A stretch of DNA of 64,000 nucleotides from Adineta ricciae (GCA_905250025.1 CAJNOJ010000001.1:1612001-1676000), one strand, 5' to 3'. Shown: positions 38,627 through 52,402, counted from the first letter of the stretch. A program made the numbers and translations. Notes: generated by a model not told the origin, from the sequence alone.

Positions 38627-41027
38627 ATGGCTTCAGGAGATGTTCAATCGGATGAAAGTCTTTATCCAATTGCCGTTTTAATCGACGAACTACGCAATGA
38701 AGATGTTCAAGTAAGTTCTTTCTTTTCACAAAAGATTTCGTGTCTAATCGATGTTTGATTTCAGTTACGCTTAAATAGTATCAAGAAACTGTCAACTATC
38801 GCATTGGCACTTGGTGTCGACCGTACACGATCTGAACTTATACCATTTCTTACCGGTTTGTTGATGGATCATTTCCATCGATTGACGTATGTTTCTTTCT
38901 TGTAGACACGATATATGACGAAGATGAAGTTCTTTTGGCATTGGCAGAGCAACTAGGAACTTTTACCCAACTTGTCGGTGGTGAAAGTTACGTTCATGTT
39001 TTATTGGTAGGAATCAATTAATAGATTCGTCCCATCGTCAGGAAAGATTGCTTGTCTGTTTAGCCACCGTTGGAAAGTTTGGCACAAGTCGAAGAGACAA
39101 TTGTACGTGACAAAGCGGTCGAATCATTACGGACTTTAGCACCACAACATTCAGCAACTGACTTAGAAACGTACTTTATTCCAACAGTTAAGCGCTTAGC
39201 ACAAGGCGATTGGTTTACGTCACGTACATCGGCATCAGGTCTTGTTTCTGTTTGTTATTCACGTGTTTCAAACCATGTCAAAGGCGAATTACGACAGTGA
39301 GTTCTTCTGGCTGGAAATAATGATTTTTCTAATTGAGTTTTCGTTATAAGATTGTTCAAAAGTCTCTGCCAAGATGATACACCTATGGTTCGCCGTGCAG
39401 CTGCATCGAAATTAGGAGAATTTGCTAAAGTTGTCGAATCCGAATATTTACGTCAAGAACTCGTCCCGCTGTTTACAAATTTAGCAAATGATGAACAGGA
39501 TAGTGTACGTTTGTTAGCAATTGAAGCCGGTATTGCTATGGCTGCTCTATTTCGACACGAAGATTTGGAACAACAAATGATGCAAACATTACGTACGGCC
39601 ACTGAAGATAAATCATGGCGTGTACGTTACGTTGTAGCTGATAAACTTGTTGATGTAAGTCAAGGCTGATGTCGAAAAGGGAGAGAAATCATTTTTATTT
39701 TCAGTTACAAAACGCGGTTGGTCCGGAAATAACAAAGAATGATTTAGTTGGCGCGTATTGTTCTTTATTAAAAGATCCTGAAGCTGAAGTTCGTGCGGCA
39801 GCAGCTTCGAAATTGAAAGATTTCTGTAATAATCTACCAGCTGACACACGCGAACAAATCATCATGTCACAAATTTTACCATGTGTCAAGGATATGGTCG
39901 GCGATATGAATCAACATGTGAAATCTGCTTTAGCCTCAGTTATTATGGGTCTTTCGCCAATACTTGGAAAGGATAAGTATGTCTCGCGGGAAGATATCAT
40001 TTCGATGAACCATCCCATCACTTGTTCTTTCCTTTAGTACACTCGAACATCTTCTTCCACTTTTTCTTAATCAACTAAAAGATGATTATCCTGAAGTTCG
40101 ATTGAATATTATTTCCAATCTCGAATGCATCAATGAAGTATGGTAGAAATAGTGCATAGAATCGATTGATTATCAGTCATTTGTTCATAGGTTATTGGCG
40201 TTCGTCAATTATCTCAAAGTCTTCTTCCGGCTATTGTCGAATTGGCCAGTGATGCCAAATGGCGTGTTCGTCTCGGCATTATCGAGTACATGCCGCTCTT
40301 AGCTGGTCAACTTGTAAGTAGTTTCCATTTCAATCAACGTGGACTATTTCTATGATTGAATATTTGTTCTAGGGTCCAGAATTTTTCGACGAAAAATTGA
40401 GCAGTCTTTGCATGAGTTGGCTCACTGATCATGTCTTTGCTATTCGTGAAGCTGCAACAAATAATTTAAAGAAATTAGTTGAAAAATTCGGCCGTGATTG
40501 GGCACAAAACACAGTCATACCTAAAGTCATCCAACTAGCTCGTGATCAGAACTATTTATATCGAATGACATGTTTATTTGCTATTAATGTACGTAGATCA
40601 TAACTCCAACTCTTCTCCTTGCTAGACCTGCTTCTTTTCCTATTAGGTCTTAGCTGAACCCTGTGGTCAAGAAGTCACACAAAGAATGATGTTACCTACA
40701 GTCATCACGCTCGTCAGTGATCCTGTTGCTAATGTACGATTTAATGTTGCGAAAACTCTTCATCGTATCTATCCAGTATTGGATTCCAGGTAAATTAGTA
40801 AAGATGTCTATTTATTGCGTACATGTTTTTCTTTAGCGTATTGGCATCACACGTCAAACCTGCACTGGACAAATTAAGTCAAGATGGTGATCATGATGTT
40901 CAGTATTTCGCGAGTGAAGCTCTTGAAAGTAAGTTTATTATTCTTCGCAAAAAAGAACACAATACCGAAAATTTTCCAACTGTATAAAACCAATGTTGAT
41001 CTTGTAGAAGTTATCGAAGCTTTATAA
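38627..41027 (+). CDS. PPP2R1A: Protein phosphatase 2A 65 kDa scaffold (A) subunit
   Basis: HEAT-repeat scaffold that joins the PP2A catalytic and regulatory subunits. Twelve exons (38627-38710, 38765-38855, 38906-39006, 39064-39296, 39351-39654, 39705-39976, 40038-40137, 40191-40313, 40373-40588, 40647-40789, 40837-40928, 41008-41027) join in phase to 592 residues (human 589). It opens [20 protein letters not shown] and continues with HEAT repeats such as [72 protein letters not shown] and [19 protein letters not shown]. The last exon supplies only the terminal KVIEAL. If exon 11 is not spliced, a slightly different C-terminus would be made. Confidence 0.97.
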
Positions 41028-42038
41028 AGAAAAAGAGATTCTTGCTATTGGTTGGTAGTTGTTTGAACTATGTGTGACAGTATGAGCAGTACTTTTCTTG
41101 CTTTTGAATAATTCTAGATACTAACAGAATTGAAATTCTTTTACAAAAATTTGATTTCATCAATTTGTTTCTCTTGTATATTATAGTGTTACCCAAAGCT
41201 TGATGAATTTCAACATCGGACATCTTGTTCTCTTATTTTATTTGTAATTCTGGTTTTCTTTCTTTTTTCTGCTACCCTTTAATGTTGTCATATTTCTCGT
41301 ATTCTCTCTTTTCTTTTGGCGTCATCAGTTCGATTTTACATTAGTTTTCTATAAGAAAACATTTCTATATATATACATATTACACTTTATTTTCTCTCTT
41401 TCTCTGCCAGAAAACAAAACAGAATAGTGTACTTTTTCTCTCTTCGTCTGATTGAACAACACGGAAATTTATCAAATAAAGAAGATCAAAAACTCATCAG
41501 TTGATCGCAAAGTGTTCGTTCGTTTCTGATAGACAACGTGCACCAAGAATCAGTTTAAAACATCAGTTCTATAGGAGAAGAACTTCGAACTCGGCTAATA
41601 AAATATTGATTGATAAGTGCAGCTGTACCCTCGCTGTGTACAGTATTTGCATTTAACATCAGGACGTATATTACACAGAGTGTTGGTGCTGAAGTTGTCA
41701 CCGAGAAATATACCGACATAAATAAAGATAGTTGAATCTTAGCAATACGAAAACCATCGTATCAAAGACCCCCGAACGTCATAAGAATGAATTTCAGGTT
41801 TTATCTGAAATATTTGCTCTAATCAATCTTACACCACGACTTGGTCATAACACTTCATGCTAACCAATATATCTATGCATCCTCCACGATGAATCACGTT
41901 CGATGTATAATCGATGACGCGACTTGCACAACATTTTACGTGTTCTGTCTGTAATTTCACAACATAGCATGAATAAGATGCATTTGCCAGGCACGCTATA
42001 AAAGTGCACTTCTTCTTTACAATTTCTCATCGTCTACC
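41028..42038. other. 1.0 kb intergenic: PP2A 3' region and AAA-gene promoter
   Basis: Pyrimidine-rich 3' region of the PP2A gene. A clear TATA box, TATAAAAG, lies at 41997-42004, about 35 nt before the ATG of the AAA gene, implying a very short leader. No gene supported. Confidence 0.55.
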
Positions 42039-43351
42039 ATGCCAGGAAAAACTCAAACTGTGATGAATGGTAACGGTGGCGACAAGTCATACGCCGGTGC
42101 TTGCATTGACGTCGACACCAATAGTTTTCTTTTATTCGGTCCAGAAAATCGTTATAGTGAAATTCCAGCTCTTCGACTTTTCCTTGGTAAATACAAAATT
42201 TATCCATCGACTATTGAATGTCAAACTGATGACGATGGCCTTTATTTCCATACTACAACCATTCTGAATTATATTCATGAAGAATTCGGTCATGATCTCG
42301 GAAAAGATTGTATTACACAAAAATACAATCGAAAAATCAAGAAAAATTACAACAGTGGTCGTCTGATTGATCTTGGCAATGGAGTTATGATTGATTTCAT
42401 TGAATCATACCTGGATAATGAAGTTCAAAATCCTAATAAACTCAAACCCGATCATCCGGAGAATTATTTTCTCATTTGTGAACAAATCAAAATCTATCAT
42501 TTACCAAATCAAGAACCATTAGCTGAAAGTTTAGACAGCAAAATCAAAGAAATGACTGTCTTCTCATCAAAATCCTGTACTTTACAAATGGTCTGCCGCA
42601 ATTCATGCGGTTTTTATCTCAGTGCAATTAAAATTAAAAAACCATTGATCACCGATCTTGCTCTGCATTATGGTAGAAAATTTGTGAATGTGCACGATAA
42701 GATTCTCAAAAATCTCAATACCAAAGATTCCAAAGGCATCGTCCTTTTACACGGTATTCCCGGTTCAGGTAAATATCCATTCAATTTGATGTTCTCATGT
42801 CTATTCACCTGGTGATCGTTTAGGCAAAACCCATTACATACGATATCTGATTCAAGAAGTTCAAGATAAAACATTGATCTATGTACCACCAGACATGGCG
42901 AAAGAAATCTCATCACCTCAATTTCTTCCATTTCTGATGGAATGGCAAAATGCTATTCTAATCATCGAAGACGCCGAAAATATCATCAAAGATCGAAGTG
43001 AAACATCAACACCTTCACAAGCTGTTGCTAATCTTCTTAACTTGTAAGTCTAATCTAAATTAGTGTCGACTAGAATCTATTGGTTGGTTTTCTAGATCCG
43101 ACGGTTTACTAGGCGATGCTATGCATCAACAAATTATCGCCACATTCAACTGTGATTTAACAATTATTGATCCAGCTTTATTACGAAAAGGTCGATTGAT
43201 TGCTAATTATGAATTCAACAAACTTGATATTGAAAGTTCCAAGATTTTATCAGATAAATTAGGATACGGCACTGAACAAATAACTGAACCAATGACATTG
43301 GCTGAAATTTATAACCAAGGCACCACAGAAGAGAATGAATTGGAGAATTAA
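42039..43351 (+). CDS. AAA-family ATPase of unknown role
   Basis: Three exons (42039-42768, 42824-43043, 43096-43351) join in phase to 401 residues. The C-terminal ATPase domain has Walker A GIPGSGKT (residues 239-246, split by intron 1), Walker B ILIIEDAE, a sensor-1-like ATFNCD, and RKGRLIANYEF after it, typical of classic AAA modules. The N-terminal 230 residues, including FGPENRYSEIPALRLFLGKY and a dyad of short beta-rich segments, match no domain I recognise. The catalytic core, with VPPDMAKEISSPQFLPFL and NLLNLSDGLL, reads like stand-alone AAA ATPases of bacteria. Bacterial origin is inference. It has acquired two introns of normal size for this genome, so it is not contamination. Confidence 0.8.
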
Positions 43352-44236
43352 TTCGCATTATTCCAAATCGTTGTCATGTTTTGACTTGAAGTTTAATAAA
43401 CAAAAAACCGATGTAAAAAAAAAACTCCGACTTTCGCCTCTCGTTCGTTCGACTGTACAAGAGGCTTATTTTGACAAACCCGCCGATATTTTTCTTCTAT
43501 TGTCGATCTAACATCGCTTTGCGATTGTGGAAAATAAGATACTGTCGAAGTAATATGTATCGGAGGAAGAACAAGAGGAAAATGTGACGACGAAGACGAT
43601 GTACATGTTTATAATACACACACACATATATATTCTCTTGACATGCCATAGGTATTGGCGTCATTTAAGCTGGCAAAAAAACATTTGGCATACTCGAGAA
43701 TTTGTTATTGGTAGTAGGAAAAGAAAAAAAAAACATCAACAACAACAACAACACAAACGATGGGGATAGTTAGAGAGGGGGGAAAAGCATCTTTATCCTG
43801 TTTTCTCTGATTTTGGTGCCTAGCAGAGTAGAAAAAAAAGCTATCTGATAATATAAGTTGTTCTCAACTAGCGTTAGATAGAAAGGTTACACACATCTCA
43901 AGACCGACTAATCATATATTGAGATTACTTTAGACGAAAGACAAGAATTAAATAAAAGGTACTTATTTATATTTATAGTAACATGTCACTTCAATCAAGT
44001 ATTTTGTGCGTAACTGTATGACGACAAACATATATATTACAGAGTTTTTTTCTATTTTAAAAAAAGAAGATTATTTGCATATTTTCGAAAATATCTCACC
44101 AGATGACAGACTTTTTTTGACATGATATTTTCTCCATATGGAGGCTAAAGAAGCGTTACGCTTTCTGAATGTGTTTGTGTGTGTGTGTCACTTCTTGTAT
44201 TAATTTAAACGATTAGATATATTGGAATCTTTAGCG
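43352..44236. other. 0.9 kb intergenic
   Basis: Contains short CA (43616-43626) and GT (44170-44188) dinucleotide runs and a CAACAA-rich tract near 43735. No gene seen. Confidence 0.5.
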
Positions 44237-46193
44237 ATGCCGTCGTATACAAATCTTCATGTTAAAATGCAACGTGATTCAAACGCGATACCATGGGGTT
44301 TTCGTATGCAAGGTAACTCTGTTCGGCGGGTAATTCCGATGATTTTGAACGTATGACTTTAGGTGGAAGGGACTTCAATTGCCCCATACAAATTCAATAT
44401 GTCAACCCGAACAGCTTAGCTGAGCGATGTGGAATGCAAACGAATGATTACATTCTTCGCATTGGACAGGCTTCGACCGAACATCTTCAACATCAAGAAG
44501 CTCAAGAACAAATCAAACGACAGAGCAATGTTTTGGAATTCGTTTTGCAACGGTTTGTACGGAAACGAACAAAAAGTCCTTCTCACTCGTCTATTTTCTA
44601 GTGGTGCTCCACCGACAACTGCCGATTATAATAATCGTATCGATTTTTCAACACCTCAACCAATTCATCCTCACTTCTACCCACAATCTAACTATCAAAC
44701 ACCACCTCAATCACCAGGCCCGCAGGTATTGTTATAACTACGTGTATGAGTCGGATAATTCTCCATTTATCGCATAGATCGTTATGCCAATCTCGAACAA
44801 TCGTACGATATCAAGTCAAACATACAATACTCCAATAGGTCTCTATTCAGCTGACAATATTACTGATACCATCGCCCGTACACTTAAAAGGTATCACCAA
44901 ACAAACAGTGCATTCTCATCTTATGCTTCTAATTATATCTTGTTTTCCTTCATAAAGTATAAATGTAGCCTCCAATCCCAGCTTTGAAGAATCACCAAGA
45001 AAGTAAGGCATCCAACTGATTGACGGATGACTATTTCTTATATGAATGTGCGAATTTAAGTGCTAACGAATATCAACCAACAGCGGCTAAATCTATGCCT
45101 AAACCAGCACCAGCACCTCATAATAATTTTTCGAAACCAACACCACCCCCACCACCACCAACAATGTCAGCACCACCTAAAGCACAACAACCAACATATC
45201 CAACTCCGTTCGGTGCTCCTCCGAAACCGATCGGTAAGCATTCATATTGTGTGACAGAGATTCACATCGGTTCTACCATCCAATTAGGAAATAAACCGGC
45301 GTTCAATAGCAATGCTCAAGTGCCATCCGGTGCTGGTAATCGAGGACCTAAGAAAGGTACTAGAGGTACAGCTTTATTAAATCAAAATGATAACGCTAAT
45401 CAAATTGCTATTTGTCATACATGTGGAGTTAAAATACGGTAAATTATATAGAAATCCGTGGTATTCTCATTTAAAGCTATTTTGATAGAGGCCCATTTAT
45501 TTCGGCCGTTGGCAATTGCTATTGTGTCAACCATTTTACCTGTTCACATTGTTCGAAGGATCTTGTTGATTGTGGCTTTATCGAAGAGAACGGTAAATTA
45601 TATTGTGAACAAGATTTTGAACAATTTCTCGCACCGCATTGCTCAAAATGTTCACAAAAAATATTAAAAGTAAGATCAAAAAACTTTTTGCCTCAGATAT
45701 TTTAGCTTCTATATGATCAAAAACAAAAGGAATGTGTTCACGCATTGGAACAAACATGGCATCCGGAATGTTTTGTGTGTACCGCCTGCAAGAAATCGAT
45801 TGGATCCGGATCATTTCACGTCGAAGAAGGTCAACCTTATTGTACCGAAGGTATTTACCAACAATATTTATCATTGTAATAAACTATCGAAAAGTAAATA
45901 TTTAGATTATCGACGAATGTTTCAAGCAAAATGTACTTCTTGCGAGTTTCCCATTGAACCAGGAGATAAATATTTGGAAGCCATCGGTGGAACTTACCAT
46001 GTCGAATGTTTCAACTGCTCCGTATGTTCATTCGTAGAGCTGTCGAAGGAGAATCGAATCCTACTGAAGTTCTTTTTTTTTTGCTTCTTTTTAGCAATGT
46101 CAAACTAGTTTAGATGGTCAACCATTTGTCGTGAAAAACAATCGACCTTATTGTCGTCAACATGGCCATCCGGTTGGTTCACTCTTCAATTAA
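44237..46193 (+). CDS. PDLIM: PDZ and LIM domain protein, Enigma/ZASP type (PDZ + three LIM)
   Basis: Cytoskeletal adaptor of Z-discs and actin fibres. Eleven exons (44237-44312, 44363-44552, 44602-44725, 44778-44890, 44958-45002, 45061-45233, 45288-45438, 45489-45669, 45730-45850, 45906-46021, 46095-46193) join in phase to 462 residues. The PDZ domain is at residues 1-90: [20 protein letters not shown] contains the PWGFRxxGG loop of ALP/Enigma proteins. A Pro-rich linker follows ([14 protein letters not shown]). Three LIM zinc fingers begin at about residues 283 (CHTCGVKI), 342 (CSKCSQKIL) and 402 (CTSCEFPI). LDB3/PDLIM5/PDLIM7 share this architecture; one ancestral-type gene is expected in invertebrates. 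Confidence 0.95.
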
Positions 46194-46601
46194 TCACTTT
46201 CTTCTAACTAACAATTTCAAATGAACCAAAAAAGACAAAAAAAAAGAAAAGAAATCACAGCTCATTATGACAGACATATACGTGTATGAAATTGATCTTT
46301 AATAAATAGAATAATATTACTTTGAATTGAAGCGATTTCTTTCCTTTCGTTCTGATGATTTACGAGAGAAAAGCAAAAAATATCAATCTGAAAATGTCCG
46401 ATGACAAACATTCAATTCACTTCTTCTTCTTTCATCAAAGTGCGGATTTCTTTGTACTAAGACGTATTTGTTTTCATCTTCAATAACAAAAAAAACGATT
46501 TTTGTTGCTTTTTTCTCCTTTCTCGTCGTGAAGAAAAAGAAAACTTTTCAACATAAACATTCATTTCGACGTTTTCTTTTCGTTGTCTATGTTTGTTTCA
46601 T
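46194..46601. other. Intergenic
   Basis: 408 nt AT-rich region between two plus-strand genes. Nothing recognisable. Confidence 0.5.
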
Positions 46602-48240
46602 ATGGCATCGTCCAACGAACGAACTTATGTCGAAATGTTACCGTCTGCTAGTCGCATGCACGCGACTGGCGGAACGTTGTCATTAGATCATTATCAACCA
46701 CCAACAATCACATCTGATTATCGAACAAATCCTGGTTCATCCAGAATGTCTTTGCAAAACATCACACTATCGACAAAAGCTCGACCGGATGAATCTTATG
46801 ATGTACTTCAAAATCAGAAAGTTGACGATAACAATTCATCGAAGAAAATTTTTGTGGATAGACAAATAAAAAAAGTCAAATCTTTATCCGGATTAATCAA
46901 GTAAGCAGAAATCGAGTTTTTCTTTTCGATTTTATCAAACTCAATAAAAGAAAAAGATTAATATGACATTGATTGAAGCGGTTTACATCGAATGTACATT
47001 CCTATTGGATGAAACGTTTCGAACAACCTGAATGGTTACAGCAAATCTTTGAGCCACAGGATAATCATATTCAACTTACTTTTTTTCGTTTTATTGAAGA
47101 GGTACTGCTTTGACACGGCAACTTCCTATCCATTCAACAATAGCTGATCAACACTCGGACAGTGCATTTCTGTCTGACGCAATGCATCATCAGGAACATG
47201 CAGCCCTCACACGACAAGATTCTGAACAGACGAGTGAAACGCGTCGGCCACGGGTTTCGTTTTCCGACTTTGATAAAATACAGTACTTCGATGATCATAA
47301 ACCACATTATCGGCATCGAGGTCGTTCTGCAAAACGAACAACTAACAACCTTAACTATACATCATCAGTATTAGCACCACATTCAGAGACACCAAACTCC
47401 TTCTATTATCGTCAACCGGAAATTCCACCAGGATCGAATGTTGAAAAACAACCTGTTATCACTTCACCGCGCGCATACTCGTCATCACGTTTAACTCTTT
47501 TACCTGATATAGTCAATCATCCATCGCTACCATCTGAAGTTTCATTGCCAGACGCCAAACATATTCTGCATCGTGAGAAACCTCTATTCCATATACCTGA
47601 ACCTGCCATCGAAATACCTATGAGCTGTTCTACTGAAGTTTCACGTGAAAGTGCTCGACTGGGTAGTGTTCATCCATCAGTCAGTCAAGTTTTCAATGAA
47701 CAGAATGGAAAAGTCGAAGCCAATGATCGAGGTTTACGAACGTCATTCAGTAATAGCTCATTATCTTCTCTATATATGAATCGACAACGTCCATCACTTC
47801 GAACTATTTCTCTTCGACAACAATTTGCCTCACCAACTCGATTAAGACCATCACCTAGTCAGCAAATGCCCATGAATACACGCCGGTCAACTTCTCTCAA
47901 TCATACTACTGCTCGGACACAGTCGAGTAATAACGACGGTGAAGAAGTCAACGATGCTGTACTATTATCAGCATTCGGACATCGACCAATGACAAGTCTC
48001 AGCTCAGCCAAAGAATTAAAACGTAATTACATTGTACATTTTGATTCCAAACGCTCCATGAATGGATACACGTCACCGTCATCATCAACATTGTTAACCG
48101 ATATGAGTGAAACAAGCCCAGCGACACGTGTTCAAAGTGCACTGAAACTTGTTCGATCACCATATTCATCAACGCGGACGAATACGACTGAGCATGTCTC
48201 AACTGACTTTCATCCTATTTCGAATACTATTTATGTATAA
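46602..48240 (+). CDS. Large disordered protein with RVSF (PP1-docking-like) motif and C-terminal PDZ ligand
   Basis: Two exons (46602-46900, 47100-48240) join in phase to 479 residues; the 199 nt intron contains an ORF that does not fit the frame. The sequence is rich in Ser, Thr, Arg, His and Pro and lacks a signal peptide or membrane segment, so it is probably a disordered cytosolic protein. PRVSFSDFDKIQYFDDH contains RVSF, which fits the RVxF motif that binds protein phosphatase 1. The C-terminus NTIYV fits a class-II PDZ ligand. It follows the PDZ-LIM gene on the same strand by about 400 nt. I do not recognise a family. Exon 2 begins after a weak acceptor (TTATTGAAG). Confidence 0.65.
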
Positions 48241-48510
48241 GAAATACACTGTTCACACAGTGACTATGCTAAGGCACGAGAAATATTCTTCTAAAAAAAT
48301 GTTTCAAAAATTGATGACTAATGAATAAAACAGTTGTCGAAAGTATTGAAAAATTATTCATTAATGACAATTGATTTTTTGCTTTAGAAGATACAAATGT
48401 ACAACAGAGTGATAAACGATCCTTCTTTGATCTCTCGCTGCGTGATAGTTGCATAAAATATAACATATTCGAACTCGTTTTCATGCTACATTGAACATCG
48501 AATCGTATTT

Positions 48511-49266
48511 TTATTTTATTGGCATAAAAAAGTTCCGACAAGTACATTCCTGTCGACCATGCGAACTTTTCGATGATCTACATGGATAATAATACATTGG
48601 TATTGGACGCGATGTATAGATCGAATGCGATTTTTCATAGTATGACAAGGCACATGAACAGCATGAACAATGTCGATGATTTGACGATAGTCGAGCGATG
48701 TCATAAATGTTCAGAGAATGATTATGATAGGGTAGATGCGTTTCAGAATTCGAATTGGATTGATTGATCACGAGTAATGACGGAGATTGATTGGTGGTTA
48801 GAGTGATGGGTGTGAAAGATTTGTAAGAGGCGCGGAAAATCTGAATAAAGAAAAGAGAAAGAAATGTACGATCGAACATGATCTTTTGTCTTACACTCGG
48901 CAACGAAGTAGACGTTTTGATATGATTTGTGTCGTTTGTCTTCTGGTGATATTGCTTTTGAGTTTTACGATAGATTCGAATTCTAGTGATCGAAAGAGAA
49001 CTTTACAGATTGAAGTTTGATGATTAATCTTACTTGATTACAAATACGATCAGAAGAAAACAAATTGAAATCAGAGAAAGAACAATTCCAAATAGAATCA
49101 AATAAACATCGATGTTTAAAAAAGAATAAGTCGATGCAGATGGCGAAATCGTTGGAAGTAATTTTGGAAATGTCGGTATTCGAGGTGGAGGACGGAGACG
49201 GTAGCAATGTGAGTGCTGGCGACATATTTCATATATCTGAATTTGATTCCATAGCGATCGATTCAT
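48511..49266 (-). CDS. Putative single-pass membrane protein with Cys-rich tail
   Basis: Three exons (49034-49266, 48895-48982, 48511-48840) join in phase to 216 residues. A short N-terminal part with Cys/His residues and a Pro-rich stretch (RLRPPPRIPTFPKLLP) precedes one strong membrane segment (YLILFGIVLSLISICFLLIV). A basic stop-transfer KIRIYRKTQK and a polar tail follow. The tail holds CSCCSCALSYYE and CTCRN near the end, which could be palmitoylated or bind metal. There is no clear signal peptide, so a signal-anchor topology is likely. Start at 49266 is the first ATG of the frame; an upstream exon cannot be excluded. No family recognised. Confidence 0.5.
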
Positions 49267-52200
49267 ACTGTCTAAACTATAAGAAGAAGAGAAAGAAGTG
49301 TGATTCGCTTTTTTTGCCGTCTATGTATAGCATAGAATAAATAGTTCAAAGCATGATCATTTTTCTCAACACGAAAGGGAAAAGAACTCTTAGTGATATC
49401 TTTGCTTTATTTGATCTGTATAACTAAATGGCGATAAGTGTTGACAGACATAGTTTCGAAGAGAAAAAAAGTAAATATCAAAAGTGCCTTTTCCCTGAAT
49501 TAGGCTGTTCTAGGTCGAACAGTTTTAGATACAAAACAGAAGATTAACCTTGCATGTACAAATTCGTGTACCTGAGGGGAAAAATAAAGATGTTTTTAAT
49601 CATATTGTTTTTCTACTATATTCCTCGTAGGTCAAATATGACCTTGAATGAGATGTAATCATTTCTAGCAGCATCGGAATCACGACTGGTGAAGTTTATT
49701 AATAACAGAAGTGATACACTAATGTGAGTTGCACCTCATACGAATGAATGTTACTATGCAATTCACATACAAATAACATTCTTGTAATTATCGTTTTCTC
49801 CATCAATCTCACCAGACGAAAATAACATCTTCAAAGAATTTTATGGTCTCATGATAACGTAATTGTTTATACGAAGACAAGTGAGTTCAAAGCTAGTGTT
49901 CTTTGTTCATAGTGGCACTGTACACATATTTCTAATTCGATTCCGTTGAACAATATCTTTGTGTACAAGGAAATATGTCATCGTAATTAGTCATGTCATT
50001 CGTCGAATGTGTATGAAGATGATGTTTGAACTTACTCTACTTGTGTCGTACATGTGAACGGAAGAAGTGAAGTTTATCACGCAATAAAAATGATTCTTTC
50101 TTTTACGAACGCGTAAATGCGCGGAATTGACATATGAAATTGTATTAGGTAACCTATGTGTGTAGAAAGTTCTGATTAATGATGGAGGTCAGTAGGACTC
50201 TATTGTTTGGTTAATGCCTCAAGAGACAATTGCTATTAAGACTATTCAAGTAGACAATACCGATGATTTCCGTATTAGTAATCAATAGTGAGAGAATCGG
50301 CATAGGAGAAAAAGAGGAAGTATCTTTCAAACAATGGACAGTAAAAAAGTCTTCATCTCAGTTTGTTTAACCGAATTTTCTCTATAGCTCTATGTCATAC
50401 TGTCTGTTAATTTTCGTTATGACCGTGTCTTGTCTTCACACGAATGAAATGACCTTGACGGTAGTCTCAAGAGTGAATGTGTATATGCCACTTCGATGGA
50501 TGATGATGACAGAAGCGATGCTCATGCGAGTGTGTGTGTGTGTGTCAATAGAGGGCGAACTGCTAATACGATTATTTCTAATCAATTTTATCTACGTGTG
50601 AAGTTGTTTAATGTTGTGTACATTAGAAGTAGATAACAATCAAACATTGAATGAACGAACGCGTGAACATATTTTGAAAAGAATTTGTATGTCACACAAC
50701 CTTGATGCACTATGCCGAAAATTTGATAAAAAATGTCTTTCTTTCTGGAAATTTGACTGGTTCACAGTCACACAGAATGATTAACTTTTCTAATTATCCG
50801 AGTATGCAGCTGGATCAATCAGTAATGATATCTACACTATGTGATACAGTCTCCGACCTTGTTTAATTAACTAATTCAATAGGATATCTTCTGACGTAGC
50901 GGGTGTGATGCCTATGTCAAGGCGACAATGATGATGATGATCAGAAGAAGATTATCATCAAGGATTTGTAGATCAATTTAAACCTGATTCTGTTTGTTCA
51001 AGAAAAAAAAAGAATCGGTTAGAATAACATATAAATACGCAAATAATATCAGTTTTCCATGCAATTTATCATAACTAAAGTGTTCATACTGTAGAACGAC
51101 TCTCTCTCTCTCTTTTCCCGAATTAGCTACTTAAGAACAAACTTGTTCTCGTTATGAGAAAATAATTGCACTAGTTTCTTCATCTCACATATGACAAGTC
51201 GAACTAGTGGCATAGAATTATCTTTCTTGTTAGAGCAAAATCATCAGTGTTATATGATAATAGTACGTTTCCGACAGGATATATTTTTTCCTAGCACATT
51301 GAAGAGCAATGTTTTTTCCTTGTTCAATCCTTGAAAACGAGTTGTTGATAGCGAAATCGAATTCGCCTAACTATCCAAACAGTCTCTGTCGATTCATGAC
51401 ACTTATTGTGTAATTGAATCAAGTATAATCAGTTCTGTCATCGATCAACTAATCAGATAGACAAAGTTCAGTATGACTCTCTTTCCTTGTTGTCATCTAG
51501 CACAAAAAGAAAATGAGAGAAAGAGTGAATTGTCATCACTCTCGAGGGAATAGGAAGTCAAAGAAGTTTTCTCGTGTTTCTTAGAATAGTATTTATAATA
51601 CTTGAAGAAGAAGAAGAAAAGAAACAAGTATTTCTGTATGTAAATCGTTGTTTCATGTCTAGATGAGAATTAGAAGAGCTAACCAATTTTGAATAGACTT
51701 TAGATCCTCTGCTACTAGAAAAGACCAAACATTTTGCATGCACCTGCTCGAACACTGATTATGTCTATAGTATAAGACCTTGGCGTTATTGCACGTCTCG
51801 ACAATCATCATCATATATCTCTCGTCTTCTTCTTCTACTTCTTTTGTACGTAGGATTAGTCCTTCTCGTCTAATAAGAAAACAATGACAAACACCTGCAC
51901 GCACAAGAATACGTGAGTAAGCAAGCTCATGTTTGAATCAGCAAGTCAGGTAGATAGAATGACTTGTTTATTGAAAAGAAAAATCAAGGACGTTTTCATC
52001 TTTTCATCAGCTAGTTTGGGATGATAAAGAAGACTGTCACTAGCTACATTTGATTAAACTATCAAGAAATATAGTTAGAATAACGATGAAGAAAAGAGCG
52101 AGCGTATAATAATCATTATTTGCTTCGTACATCCGGGGTGTCTGTTATGCGTTCCAAGGAGACACTAGTGTTACTATTATTAAAACAACGAAGGATAGTT

Positions 52201-52402
52201 AGTTGTTGAGATCCGTTTTGTTTCATATTTTCTTGAATGTTATTCTTCTTCTGTGTCAGCTGATGTTGAGATTTTCATGGTTCAGTCATAAACATAACTT
52301 ATGAGACATAAAATCTTCCTCTTTTTTCTTCTTAGATATACGATGAATTAAATCATCTCATGATTCCAATTTCAAATTGATTTACTTATCGAATAATGAT
52401 GC
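49267..52402. other. 3.1 kb without recognisable gene
   Basis: AT-rich, stop-dense on both strands. Short GT run at 50530-50546, CT run near 51102-51113 and AAG/CTT-rich tracts near 51605-51625 and 51822-51842. I find no RNA gene or coding exon. It may hold distal regulatory sequence of the ephrin gene. Confidence 0.45.

Noticed and set aside
46990..47099. Open frame between the two exons of the disordered-protein gene
   Set aside because: No donor/acceptor pair keeps its frame with both neighbours; the direct 46900/47100 junction does.
48573..48767. Plus-strand ORF opposite the membrane-protein gene
   Set aside because: Antisense shadow of exon 3 of the minus-strand gene.
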